Positions 17,058-26,010 of a stretch of DNA of 64,000 bases are shown in pieces. The stretch spans positions 1-64,000 of the forward strand of contig DATMAG010000082.1 in NCBI GenBank assembly GCA_035560235.1, in the 5' to 3' direction. The DNA is from DASRDU01 sp035560235 (GTDB taxonomy: Bacteria; Acidobacteriota; Blastocatellia; RBC074). Every line of letters starts with the position of its first letter. The first letter of the stretch is position 1. The notes beneath the pieces were generated by a model. That model made no database searches, had not been told where the DNA came from, and saw nothing but the letters and a program-made list of their open reading frames with translations. Position numbers and translations under genes: made by a program.

Positions 17058-20000
17058 ATGGCTGGTCGCAAATTCGTTTCGTCTTTCTTCCACTATGGCT
17101 CGCGTCCTGTCATCGTGACGCTGTGCGCCGCGCTTTGTCTGGCGGCTGGCAGCGTGGCCGGGCTGCACCACGTGACGGCACAGAAAGAGTTGCGCGCCCT
17201 CGGCAGCGCGGCTCCGGCAGCGGCTTCCGGCGCGATGGTGACAGGCGCGGCTCAGGAACTCTCATCCGACATTTCCGGCGGAACAGCCATCGGAGAATTC
17301 ACCGGCAGTCTGGATGTGAACTCCGGCGAACTGAAGATCCTTCCGAGAGCGCAGTCACGTGGCCGTTACTCGACTCAGAGCCGCAGCGATGTCAATTCCG
17401 TGCTGCCTCCCGGCTCCTTCACCATCCGGCTGACCGACACCAACGGCGCAGCGGCTGACAGCGTCTTCCTGTCCGGCAACGGGATCGTCAGCGGCGAAGT
17501 CGAGATCGTCAACAACACGGCGACGACCTTCTACAACACACGACTGGTCTTCACGAATTTCAGAATCAGCAATGCGAACGGCGCGGCGGCCTCGAACTCG
17601 CCGTCAACGGGCGGGCTGGCCTATTACAACGACGGTCAGGTGGCATACAATAATCAGCTCAATGTCTCGCGCTCCTATGGCGACATTGCGGCGGGCGGTT
17701 CCGGCAGGGCGATCTGGACGTTCGCGGTGCCGACGAGCGGCCCGACCTTCTATTTCCAGTTCCAGGTGCTGGCTGACCTCGGCGTGGCCGCCGAGAGCGT
17801 CGAACCGGCAGCCGTACAGGTCAGCGGCAGCGCGGGTTCGAGCGTGAATATCAACGGGCGCGGATTTGTCACAACTCCGACCGTGCAACTGCTCAACAGC
17901 AGCGGCAGCGTCGTCAGCACTCTCCAGGTCAATTCAGTCAGTTCCACACAGATCAATGTCACGATTCCGGCTGGCACGGCGGCTGGCATTTACGGGCTGC
18001 GTGTCATCAATCCGGGCGGGACAGCGGGCGGCATCGGTTCGAGCGCGCTCAACGGCAGGCTGACGGTGACCGGCCAGCCGACGACGACGCTGACGGGACT
18101 CATCAGCAGTCTGAACGGCCCCGGCCCTTATCTGGTCAATGGCAGTCTGGTGTTCGGAGCGGATGTCAGCATTCCAGCCGGGACGGTCTTCTACTTCGCG
18201 AGCGGAGCGACGCTGCAACTTGCTTCGAGCGGAAATCTGACCGCCAACGGCGGCATTCCCGGCATTCCCAATACTGCGCCCGGGCAGATCGTCTTTACGG
18301 CTCAGCGCAGTCCGGGTCAGGGCATTCCCTCACCCGGCGCGTGGAACGGAATTGATGCGACCAGCGCAGCCAGCAGCCTGATGACGATGCGCAACTGTGT
18401 CGTCGAGTACGGCGGCCTGTCAGGTGGCGCGCAGATCAGAATCGCCGGATCAGGTCGCAGACTGCGCTTTACCGACAGCATCGCACGCCGCAGCGCAGGC
18501 GTCGGAATTGACGCGAGCGGCACGAGCGACAGCCTCGAAGGTTTCGCCCGTTCACGGATTGACAACAACGGCGACGTGGCAGTGCTGCTGAGCGGCAACT
18601 CCGCGCTTGGCCTGTATGATCTTGACGGCACGACGAGCGGCACGAGCGTGGCCGATGCCAACTACTATTACTCGTCCGCCAATTCCTTCAACGGCAACAC
18701 CGGCAACTTTGTTCAGATCGGCACGGACGCCTCAGCGGCTTCGAACGATTTCACTAAATCGGGCGTTCTGGTCGGCCAGGGCGAAACGCCGATTCACCTG
18801 CGCGGTTCGAACAGCAATCCGGCCATCGTGGGCGGCAGCTCACTGGTCGAACTTTCGATCAACGCTGCGGCGACAATCAAACTGGCTCCGGGAACTGATC
18901 TGCAGGCCGGTGATTCGGCGCAGAATCTGTACGGCGGCATCTCAGCCAACGGGCTGGCCGGAGTGACGCAGGTTCCGGGCGCAGCCTTCGGCAGTTCGCA
19001 GTACATCACCTTTGACAAGATCAGCGGCACACCGCCAGCGGCTGACAGCGGCAGCGGAGTGTCAGCGACGAGCGCCAACGGCAACTGGGGCGCAGTGTTC
19101 TTTTCCCGCAATGCCCCGGCCAGTTCGATTCTCAACTTTGTGAGTATCAGGAATGGCGGTTCCAGCGTGCTCGGAAATGCGGCTGTCCTGGCTGAAGGAG
19201 TGGTCGTTCAGGTGACCAATTCCGAAATCGTCAACAGCGAAACCGGCAGCGTTCTTGCCTATGCCGGTGGCAACATCATCACCAGCAGCGCGACTTTCGG
19301 CAGCACCAACGCACCGCTGATTGATTCCATTGCGGGCGGGCTGCTGGGTGACGGCAATCCGGCCCCGCAGGCGCATCTCGGCCAGCCGACGGCCATTGCC
19401 GCCGATCCGCTGGGACGCGGTCTTTATGTGGCCGATTATGCCTCCTCACTGACCTATATCCGCTTCATCAACACCACCAATTCGCCGCTGCTGATCGCCG
19501 GACAAAGGGTTGCGCCGCGAACGATTCAGACGATTGCCGGGCGCGAAAACGGGGACATTTCGGAAAACGTTCCCGGCCTGACGGCTGATCTTGGTTCAAT
19601 CAGCGGGCTGGCCGTCAGCCCTGACGGCAATTTACTCTACTTCACCAATACCGTTGACAACATCATCCGGGCGCTCAACCTGTCAGGCGGCACGCTGACT
19701 GTGGCTGGCGGCACCGTGGCCTCCGGCAATGTGCGGACACTGGCTGACGCCTCTGTCGGTTTCAGTTCGTCAATGAGCGACATCACGACCGCCCCGAACG
19801 GCGATCTGCTGGTGGTTGATTCCGACAGCAGCATCAACAAGGTCTACCGAATCGCCATCTCCACCCGGACTTCGCCGAGCCAGGGGGCAACTGTCATTGC
19901 AGGCCGCGACAAGGTGGGTAACGAAAAGAACGACGCGGGCAATCCGCCGTTCAGTGCCGGCCCGGCCACAAGCCTGCTGCTGTTTCAGCCGCGCGCCGTC

Positions 20001-21650
20001 GAAACCGACACCGCAGGCAATTTCTACGTGACCGACACCGGCCACGGGCGCGTGATCAGGATTGACAGCGCGGGCAACGCCACGCTCGTGACGCAGTTCT
20101 CGCCGGGCGCAAGCGGGCCATACCCGAGCAGCCTGGCCGTCTATAACGGGAATGTGTATGTCGCCAACGGCAATCAGCAGGTAGTGGCCCGGCTGACCGG
20201 CGGCGGGCCTTCCATCGTTGCCGGAATCGGCTCGTTCGGTACTGGCACGGGAGGCGCGATTACCGGCACGGGCACGTTCTGCGACTACTCAACCTCGAAC
20301 TGTGGCGACGGAGGCACCGGCACTTCAGCCGGATTCCAGTTCCCCGGCACCAGCGCTTCAACCGGAATCTCCGCCGACAGCAAGGGGATCTACGTCCTCG
20401 ACCAGACAGTCATTTCCAAAGGCCGGATTCGTTACCTCAATCTGAGCGGCTCGGCAGTGACGCTTGCCGGGGTCACCATCTCCCCGAACGCTGTCAACAC
20501 GATTGCCGGAACCGGTCTGCCGTCTCCTTACGACAACGGCCTGGCAACCAGCGCGGTCCTGAACACGCCGACCGGCGTGGCCATTGATGCCAGCAACAAC
20601 ATCTGGTTCACTGATACTCAGAACAACCACCTGCGCTACTTCAATCGCGGAACAACTTCGGTCACGCTCTTTGCCGGAACCCCCGCCCAGAAGGTCGTGC
20701 CGCCCGGTTACATCGTGACCATTGACGATGACAACTCAACCGGTGACAACTGCCCCGTCAATCAGGCCACCTTCAGTCGCCCGCAGGGACTGACGATTAC
20801 GGCCCAGGGCGTTTTCGTGGCTGACTCGACGCGCGGCCAGGCGGTGCCGGCTCAGCTCAGCGGCAGAAGAACAGGTCTGCTGCGATACATCAACACCACC
20901 AGTCAGCCGGTGACGTTCTATCCCAACACGGCGGTTTCGATCACGGTGCCTCCGGGCAACATCGCCACCATCGTCGGCGGCGGTACGTCCATTGAAGATC
21001 TCGAAGCAACCAACACCAACATCAACAATGTCGTGCTGGTTGACCCGACGGATGTGGTAGTCAACGACAATTTCATCTATGTCACCGATGCAGGCAACGA
21101 CACCGTGCGCAAGGTCAGCCGCGCTACCGGACTGGTGGTGACGCTCACCTCAAACTACGTCCCGCAGGGTCAGCGGCTCTCGGCAGCGAAATATACCGGT
21201 CTCGCCTTCGATGCGAGCGGGCGGCTCTATCTGGTCAACACCACCGCCGGACAGATTCTGCGCGAAACCAGCGCGGGCAGCGGCAGCTTTGCCGCAATGA
21301 ACACCAGCGCGCTCAACAAGCCAAAGGACGTGGCGATTGATGCCGCAGGCAATGCTTATGTGACCAATGCCGGAACCAGTCAGATCGCCAAAGTCAGTTC
21401 AAATGGCGCAGTCACGATGGTCGCCGGCATCAGCACTCCTCCGACCGGCATCGGATTCTTCAACTATGGCGGCGATCGGGGCGATGCCAGAAACGCGCGC
21501 CTCAACATCAACCCGGCTGATTTCAATGCGAAGGTCAGCAGCACCTCGACGCCGCAACTCGTTCCACAGACGGTCGGCATCGCGCTCAGCGCGTCGGGTG
21601 AAATCATCTTCACTGATACCAACAACAGCCGGATTCGTCGCATCCGGTAA
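17058..21650 (+). CDS. Large secreted NHL/beta-propeller protein
   Basis: A 1530-residue exported protein. A strong Shine-Dalgarno (AAAAGGAG, 9 bases before ATG) and an N-terminal hydrophobic segment (VIVTLCAALCLAAGSVAGL) mark the start. An IPT/TIG-like domain lies near residues 250-340 (SVNINGRGFVTTPTVQLLNS). A right-handed-helix-like region with GNLTANGGIPGIPN follows to about 770. From about 780 come many NHL/SMP30-type propeller repeats: AADPLGRGLYVADYASS, DTAGNFYVTDTGHGRVIRID, DASNNIWFTDTQNNHLRYF, VVNDNFIYVTDAGNDTVRKV. The protein ends GEIIFTDTNNSRIRRIR without an anchor. It is probably a surface or secreted binding protein; ligand unknown. A promoter at 16537 and a terminator at 21661 flank it. 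Confidence 0.82.
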   Translation: MAGRKFVSSFFHYGSRPVIVTLCAALCLAAGSVAGLHHVTAQKELRALGSAAPAAASGAMVTGAAQELSSDISGGTAIGEFTGSLDVNSGELKILPRAQSRGRYSTQSRSDVNSVLPPGSFTIRLTDTNGAAADSVFLSGNGIVSGEVEIVNNTATTFYNTRLVFTNFRISNANGAAASNSPSTGGLAYYNDGQVAYNNQLNVSRSYGDIAAGGSGRAIWTFAVPTSGPTFYFQFQVLADLGVAAESVEPAAVQVSGSAGSSVNINGRGFVTTPTVQLLNSSGSVVSTLQVNSVSSTQINVTIPAGTAAGIYGLRVINPGGTAGGIGSSALNGRLTVTGQPTTTLTGLISSLNGPGPYLVNGSLVFGADVSIPAGTVFYFASGATLQLASSGNLTANGGIPGIPNTAPGQIVFTAQRSPGQGIPSPGAWNGIDATSAASSLMTMRNCVVEYGGLSGGAQIRIAGSGRRLRFTDSIARRSAGVGIDASGTSDSLEGFARSRIDNNGDVAVLLSGNSALGLYDLDGTTSGTSVADANYYYSSANSFNGNTGNFVQIGTDASAASNDFTKSGVLVGQGETPIHLRGSNSNPAIVGGSSLVELSINAAATIKLAPGTDLQAGDSAQNLYGGISANGLAGVTQVPGAAFGSSQYITFDKISGTPPAADSGSGVSATSANGNWGAVFFSRNAPASSILNFVSIRNGGSSVLGNAAVLAEGVVVQVTNSEIVNSETGSVLAYAGGNIITSSATFGSTNAPLIDSIAGGLLGDGNPAPQAHLGQPTAIAADPLGRGLYVADYASSLTYIRFINTTNSPLLIAGQRVAPRTIQTIAGRENGDISENVPGLTADLGSISGLAVSPDGNLLYFTNTVDNIIRALNLSGGTLTVAGGTVASGNVRTLADASVGFSSSMSDITTAPNGDLLVVDSDSSINKVYRIAISTRTSPSQGATVIAGRDKVGNEKNDAGNPPFSAGPATSLLLFQPRAVETDTAGNFYVTDTGHGRVIRIDSAGNATLVTQFSPGASGPYPSSLAVYNGNVYVANGNQQVVARLTGGGPSIVAGIGSFGTGTGGAITGTGTFCDYSTSNCGDGGTGTSAGFQFPGTSASTGISADSKGIYVLDQTVISKGRIRYLNLSGSAVTLAGVTISPNAVNTIAGTGLPSPYDNGLATSAVLNTPTGVAIDASNNIWFTDTQNNHLRYFNRGTTSVTLFAGTPAQKVVPPGYIVTIDDDNSTGDNCPVNQATFSRPQGLTITAQGVFVADSTRGQAVPAQLSGRRTGLLRYINTTSQPVTFYPNTAVSITVPPGNIATIVGGGTSIEDLEATNTNINNVVLVDPTDVVVNDNFIYVTDAGNDTVRKVSRATGLVVTLTSNYVPQGQRLSAAKYTGLAFDASGRLYLVNTTAGQILRETSAGSGSFAAMNTSALNKPKDVAIDAAGNAYVTNAGTSQIAKVSSNGAVTMVAGISTPPTGIGFFNYGGDRGDARNARLNINPADFNAKVSSTSTPQLVPQTVGIALSASGEIIFTDTNNSRIRRIR

Positions 21651-21660
21651 AAAGAGCAGT

Positions 21661-21689
21661 GGGTGAAGGAGAAGCCCGCTCCTTCACCC
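21661..21689 (+). terminator. Terminator after the NHL-repeat gene
   Basis: An 11-bp perfect stem, GGGTGAAGGAG (21661-21671) with its complement at 21679-21689, lies 10 bases after the stop codon and is followed by CTTTCGG, only weakly T-rich. Confidence 0.7.
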
Positions 21690-21854
21690 CTTTCGGAACT
21701 GCCCGCTCACACAATTTAACAACCCGGACGAAAGCTCTTTGACAAAAAAAATGTGGATTCTCGGGACGTCCGCGAACGTCAATGAATGCCATTGAACTTT
21801 TGTCCGCCATTCAAGTCAAAGCACTCACTCACACCGATTCGGAGGAAAGCCGTT

Positions 21855-22913
21855 ATGAATTACTTTCCGTTGACCAATGAAATGAGTCCTGATTTTTCCG
21901 GGCGCTTTCAGCGCGCGCTGCGGTGGCTGGCACTGGGAACAGCCCTGCTGATCGCATCATCATCTGTCTCTGCCCAGAACCTGATCAGCGAAGCTGACTG
22001 GGCTATCTTCGTCTCGAATCGTTCCGGCGCGACCGAGCTGTACCTGATAGACCTGAACACACATCAGATCAGTCAGCTCACCGACACCGGGCGCGCTCAC
22101 ATCACTCCGGCCATTGCTGCCGGAGCCAGAATGCTGACCTTCGCCGCGCGCGAAGCGAGCAGCTACGAACTCTTCACCGCTCAGATCAGTTCGACCTGGC
22201 GCACTCGTCGCCCGCAGCTGGCCGCCGTCAACCGGCTGACCATCGGCACGACCGATGAGATCAATCCGTCGCTGACGAGTGACGGCTCAGCGATGGCGTT
22301 CTTCACGCTCGGCAAGGGAATCGAACTGATGTCGAGCAGCGGTGAGGGTCGCCGCCTGCTTGTTCCGGTCAGCGACTCCTATTTCCTCTTCGCTCCGGCC
22401 ATCTCGCCCGACGGCAGACAGGTGGCTTACATCTCCAACCGGAGCGGCGCAAATGAAATCTGGCTGGCCTCCACGACCACCGGAGAAACGCGGCAATTAA
22501 CCAGCGGCGGCGCGGTTCTGGGCGGCCTGAGCTGGTCATCAGACGCTCAGCGAATTGTCTTTACAACCTCTGCTACAACCAGTAAACTCAGCGGCATCGC
22601 GATCGCCAGCGCGCTTGACGGCTCATTTAATGTGCTCACGGAAGGCAATGATGGCGAGGCAGCGATCTCACCGGGCGGGACATTCATCATCTTCACCTCG
22701 CTCCGTGACGGTGACCCCGAACTCTACCTGCTCAATCTGAGAACCAGTTCGGTAGAGCGGTTGACAAGGAACCCCGGAGTGGACGGCAGCGCGGTCTTCG
22801 TCACGATGCCCAATAATTCTCCCAAACGCCTGCCTGCGCCGGGACGCAGAGTTGCTGACGAGCAGCCACGACAGGAAATTCGGAATGTATACAGAAAAGT
22901 TGATCGCCAGTGA
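21855..22913 (+). CDS. Exported WD40-like (PD40/TolB-type) propeller protein
   Basis: A 352-residue protein. The ATG at 21855 follows GGAGGAAAG with good spacing; a frame open from 21786 lacks such a site. A signal peptide (WLALGTALLIASSSVSAQ) lies near residues 25-43. The body has repeated PD40-type motifs as in the TolB propeller: WAIFVSNRSGATELYLIDLN, PAISPDGRQVAYISNRSGAN, WSSDAQRIVFTTSAT and GTFIIFTSLRDGDPELYLLN. Such six-bladed propellers usually mediate periplasmic protein contacts. The 3-prime end overlaps the PqqD-like gene by 29 bases, so the two are probably translationally coupled, hinting at joint function. Confidence 0.82.
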   Translation: MNYFPLTNEMSPDFSGRFQRALRWLALGTALLIASSSVSAQNLISEADWAIFVSNRSGATELYLIDLNTHQISQLTDTGRAHITPAIAAGARMLTFAAREASSYELFTAQISSTWRTRRPQLAAVNRLTIGTTDEINPSLTSDGSAMAFFTLGKGIELMSSSGEGRRLLVPVSDSYFLFAPAISPDGRQVAYISNRSGANEIWLASTTTGETRQLTSGGAVLGGLSWSSDAQRIVFTTSATTSKLSGIAIASALDGSFNVLTEGNDGEAAISPGGTFIIFTSLRDGDPELYLLNLRTSSVERLTRNPGVDGSAVFVTMPNNSPKRLPAPGRRVADEQPRQEIRNVYRKVDRQ

Positions 22914-23340
22914 GCAGGCATCATTTACTGAACTGCTCGAAAATCAGGAAGGAATCATTCTCGATCTTGAGAATCTGCATTATTACACGCTGAACGCTGC
23001 CGCTGTGCTGCTCTGGAAAGAGCTGCGCCGCGAAACCACTCACACGGCGGATTCGCTCAGCGAAACGCTGGCACAGGCTTTCCGGATCAGCCGCGCGCAG
23101 GCAGACACGGACACGTGGTCGTTTCTCGCGGAACTCAGACAGTACGGGCTGATTTCAACTGCCCCGCTGACAGCAGAAGACAGGCCCGCGAATGCGGCTG
23201 ATCTCTCAATTGCCGGTCTGCTGCCGTATCAGGCGCCGCAACTGAGTCTGTCGAGTTCGCTCGCGCAGGTTTCGCTCTCAGGCGGTTCAAGCGCAACAAC
23301 TTCAACCGGAGCCATCTCGGCGCTCTCTTCCGGTTCGTAA
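22885..23340 (+). CDS. PqqD-like protein with Ser/Thr/Gly-rich C-terminal tail
   Basis: A 151-residue cytoplasmic protein. The start at 22885 follows AGGAAATTCGG. Residues 1-95 match the PqqD/RRE fold: EGIILDLENLHYYTLNAAA then VLLWKEL, a variable helix, and FLAELRQYGLIS. PqqD-like domains bind leader peptides of RiPP precursors or present substrates to modifying enzymes. Unusually, a tail of about 40 residues follows (PQLSLSSSLAQVSLSGG and ISALSSGS), rich in Ser, Thr, Gly and Ala. It overlaps the propeller gene upstream and precedes an HprK-like kinase gene by 71 bases. The tail could be a substrate of that kinase (inference). No radical SAM or precursor gene is visible. Confidence 0.72.
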   Translation: MYTEKLIASEQASFTELLENQEGIILDLENLHYYTLNAAAVLLWKELRRETTHTADSLSETLAQAFRISRAQADTDTWSFLAELRQYGLISTAPLTAEDRPANAADLSIAGLLPYQAPQLSLSSSLAQVSLSGGSSATTSTGAISALSSGS

Positions 23341-23364
23341 ACGGTCAGAACATCTCCTCCGAAG

Positions 23365-23395
23365 AAACAGGGGCACGTCAGACGTGCCCCTGTTT
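23365..23395 (+). terminator. Strong hairpin terminator between PqqD-like and kinase genes
   Basis: A near-perfect 15-bp palindrome (23365-23379 with 23381-23395) with a minimal loop is followed by GTTTCC. It begins 24 bases after the PqqD-like stop. Expression of the kinase would need read-through or a separate promoter. Confidence 0.8.
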
Positions 23396-23411
23396 GTTTC
23401 CGAGTCGCCTG

Positions 23412-24404
23412 ATGATGCCTCTCATCACTCTCGAGATTTGTCGCGTTCCCGTTGTCATTACTGCCTCAGCGCAACTCATCAGTGTCATCGCTGATTACTT
23501 TCGTTACTATCATCCACAACCAATCAGTTCTCCTTTCGCCGCGCCACAATCCGCGCTGTCACTCAGCCTGGAAGCATGCACCTCGCCATTGTCTGCAGCT
23601 TCGGCTGACGCTGAGATGTTGTCGCAGTGGGAAGTCATGCAGTTGTGGCGCAGGCCGCAGACCGGGGCTGAACCTGAAGGATTCGAGTTGCGCACCCCTG
23701 ATGCGCTCATCATCATTGAGCCTGAGGCCGGGCGCGCCACAGGGCAACTCGCACCGCAGGCCGTCGAGGTCGCACACACTCTGGCTTACATTGCCGTGCT
23801 GCTGCTGCTGCGCACGCGCGGCATTTATCACCTGCACGCAGCCGCCGCGCTTTCACCTGAAAATGAATTATTCGTGATCTGTGGTGAACCAAAGGCAGGA
23901 AAAACCACGCTGGCCACCGCGCTCGGCCTGGCCGGCTGGAACCCGATTGCCGATGATGCGCTGCTGATTTACGAAGCAGAGTCGGGCGCAGAGTTGTCAG
24001 CCTTCAGAAGAAGCTTTCATCTCTCCAATGACATTCTTGAGCGCTGGCCGAAGCTGAATGAAATGCTCAGGCATCAGCGCACGCCGCTGCGTACCTGGGC
24101 TTCGGGACTTGAATTCTTTGACACAGTCAGGCTGGCTGAGACTGCCTGCAATCGGATTGACTGCATTCTGCTGCCGCAGCTCAGCAACGCCGAACGCACG
24201 CGCACCGAACCTGTTTCGCTCAGCGAAGCGCTGCTCCGGCTGGCGCAGCAGAGCATGTTTTTTCAGCTCTGGCCGGAACAGACGAAACAGCAGATGAAGC
24301 TGCTTACCGTGCTTGCAGGCAAAGCCGTCTGCCTTCGCTTTCTGGCAGGCCGCGACATTCTCGCCGATCCGCAGTGTGCGGCGCAGCCCCTGCGATCCCG
24401 CTAA
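23412..24404 (+). CDS. HPr kinase-like (HprK-type) P-loop protein
   Basis: A 330-residue protein. The C-terminal half resembles HPr kinase/phosphorylase: IYHLHAAAALSPENELFVI, a P-loop GEPKAGKTTL at about residues 158-167, then GWNPIADDALLIY with a paired acidic motif. HprK-like proteins outside the PTS accompany peptide-modifying clusters such as phosphorylated lasso peptides, often beside PqqD-like proteins. The N-terminal 110 residues are not recognised. There is no HPr or PTS gene here. ATG 23412 (or 23415) is chosen over TTG 23394, which lies inside the terminator. The stop overlaps the convergent uppP stop by 4 bases. Phosphorylation of a serine in the neighbouring tail is an inference. 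Confidence 0.72.
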   Translation: MMPLITLEICRVPVVITASAQLISVIADYFRYYHPQPISSPFAAPQSALSLSLEACTSPLSAASADAEMLSQWEVMQLWRRPQTGAEPEGFELRTPDALIIIEPEAGRATGQLAPQAVEVAHTLAYIAVLLLLRTRGIYHLHAAAALSPENELFVICGEPKAGKTTLATALGLAGWNPIADDALLIYEAESGAELSAFRRSFHLSNDILERWPKLNEMLRHQRTPLRTWASGLEFFDTVRLAETACNRIDCILLPQLSNAERTRTEPVSLSEALLRLAQQSMFFQLWPEQTKQQMKLLTVLAGKAVCLRFLAGRDILADPQCAAQPLRSR

Positions 24405-25273
24405 ACCGGCAGCACCAGTCCGGCACCCACCAGACCGAGAATAAGCAGGCCCACAATCAGCCGATAACCGATGAAAAGATAGTTGGTGTGCGTCCTCAGA
24501 TAGCTCAGCAGAAAGGCGATGCTCGCATAGCCCACAATTCCGGCCACAATTGTTCCCGCCACCAGGTTGAGCGCGCCGATGTGGCCGATGTGATGAATGG
24601 CTTCCTTCAGTTCAAGCAGACCGCTCGCGCCAATCGCCGGAATCGAAAGCAGAAATGAAAACCGCGCCGCCACATCACGCCTGAGGCCTGAAAAGAGCGC
24701 CGCGCAGATCGTCGTGCCCGAACGCGATGAACCGGGAATCAGCGCAAACACCTGTGCGACACCAACCGCCAGCGCATCTTTGTAACCAACCTCTGACATC
24801 TGCTTGCGATGACTGCCGATCATTTCAGCCAGCATCAGCAGAATCGCCCAGACGATCATGCTCAGGCTGATGACCCACAGATTTTTGGTCAGCGTTCCTT
24901 CAATGATCTTCTTTGCGGCCAGCCCGATGATGCCGATCGGCAGCGAACCGACAATCACCAGCCAGCCCAGCCGCGCCGCATCAATCGCTCTGGCGCGTTC
25001 GCCATCACTCTGCTCGTTGCGGCTGAGCAGCTTCAGATTGCCGCTCACGAAACCAAGCGTGATCTCAATGATGTCGCGGAAGAAATAGATCAGCACTGCC
25101 GCCAGCGTGCCAAGCTGAATGACGGCATTGAAGGCCGTGATCTGTTCCGGCGTCATCACGCGGCTCAGCCCCATCGCTTTTTCGACCAGAACCATATGCC
25201 CGCTGCTGCTGACCGGAATGAATTCGGTGAGTCCCTGAATGATGCCGACAATGATTGCCTGAAGAAGATTCAT
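24401..25273 (-). CDS. uppP: Undecaprenyl-diphosphate phosphatase
   Basis: A 290-residue integral membrane protein (BacA/UppP) that recycles undecaprenyl pyrophosphate to the monophosphate carrier for peptidoglycan and other envelope polymers; it often confers bacitracin resistance. The conserved motifs are GLTEFIPVSSSGHM near residue 15 and PGSSRSGTTI near residue 185, and about eight membrane segments are present. It ends convergently against the HprK-like gene. No Shine-Dalgarno is obvious before ATG 25273. It is read alone. Confidence 0.95.
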   Translation of the reverse strand: MNLLQAIIVGIIQGLTEFIPVSSSGHMVLVEKAMGLSRVMTPEQITAFNAVIQLGTLAAVLIYFFRDIIEITLGFVSGNLKLLSRNEQSDGERARAIDAARLGWLVIVGSLPIGIIGLAAKKIIEGTLTKNLWVISLSMIVWAILLMLAEMIGSHRKQMSEVGYKDALAVGVAQVFALIPGSSRSGTTICAALFSGLRRDVAARFSFLLSIPAIGASGLLELKEAIHHIGHIGALNLVAGTIVAGIVGYASIAFLLSYLRTHTNYLFIGYRLIVGLLILGLVGAGLVLPV

Positions 25274-25364
25274 GAAAATAGTGCGGAGTTTTCAGCGCGC
25301 GAAGTTCGGAAGCAGCGAAGGTGGGAATTGAAGTTTATCTTCCGAACTCCGCGCCGGATGCCTG

Positions 25365-25970
25365 TTATTTGACGCGACGCAGGATGGCCACGACTTCACT
25401 GCCGCCGAAAGCGGTTTTGGCGACGGTCAGCCCGACGAGCGCAAAACCATTCCGGCCTTCGGCTGAAATCTCTTTCTGCATTGTGCCGGTCTTTGAGGTC
25501 GCCAGCAGTTTGTATTCATAAACCGGCGGGTTCGCTTCACGATCCTGTTCGAGAATCACGACGACCTCCTGCCCGCCGAAGGTGGTTTCAAAAACCGTCT
25601 GCCCTTTGTAATCGAAACCTTCGTCACCAGCGGCCTGCAATTCCTTCTGCATCGTCGAAGTCCTGTTGGTCGCCAGCAGCAGATAACGATAACGCTGCTT
25701 TGCGGGCGCGCCGGTTTCTTTCATCATAATCAGCACGGCTTCCTTGCCGCCGAATGCCGTCTCGCCGCCCATCACCGCGCCGAAGCGATAGCCTTCAGCC
25801 GCCGCTTCGTTCATCTCTTTCTGCATCGTCGAGGTTCTGGTCGTCGCGAGCGGTTTGTATTCATACTTTGCCTCGGCGCGTTCAGCTCCGGCTTCAGACT
25901 TTTCTGACCGGCTCTGCCCGAAAGCAGAGACGGACAGAATCAACAGGCAGGTAATGATGGGTTTGAGCAT
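25365..25970 (-). CDS. Exported protein of three 50-residue repeats
   Basis: A 201-residue protein with signal peptide (LKPIITCLLILSVSAFGQS). Three tandem repeats of about 48-50 residues make up the rest. Each begins YxYKPLATTRTSTMQKE-like (YEYKPLATTRTSTMQKEM, YRYLLLATNRTSTMQKEL, YEYKLLATSKTGTMQKEI), continues with an EG(Y/F)-type turn, and ends TAFGGxEVVVIL-like. The repeats suggest a small alpha-beta fold resembling DUF4177-like units, duplicated in one chain. The function is unknown. A GTG at 25985 lies upstream; ATG 25970 gives a standard signal peptide. Confidence 0.75.
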   Translation of the reverse strand: MLKPIITCLLILSVSAFGQSRSEKSEAGAERAEAKYEYKPLATTRTSTMQKEMNEAAAEGYRFGAVMGGETAFGGKEAVLIMMKETGAPAKQRYRYLLLATNRTSTMQKELQAAGDEGFDYKGQTVFETTFGGQEVVVILEQDREANPPVYEYKLLATSKTGTMQKEISAEGRNGFALVGLTVAKTAFGGSEVVAILRRVK

Positions 25971-26010
25971 AATTTTCCGGCTCACTTGTTTTCGGTGATA
26001 CTGACCACTG

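Noticed and set aside
21749..21785. Promoter of the WD40-like gene at TTGACA
   Set aside because: A clear -35 (TTGACA) is present, but no acceptable -10 lies at 16-18 bases.
23412..24404. True HPr kinase of the PTS
   Set aside because: No HPr or PTS genes nearby, and the N-terminal half does not resemble HprK; kept as HprK-like.
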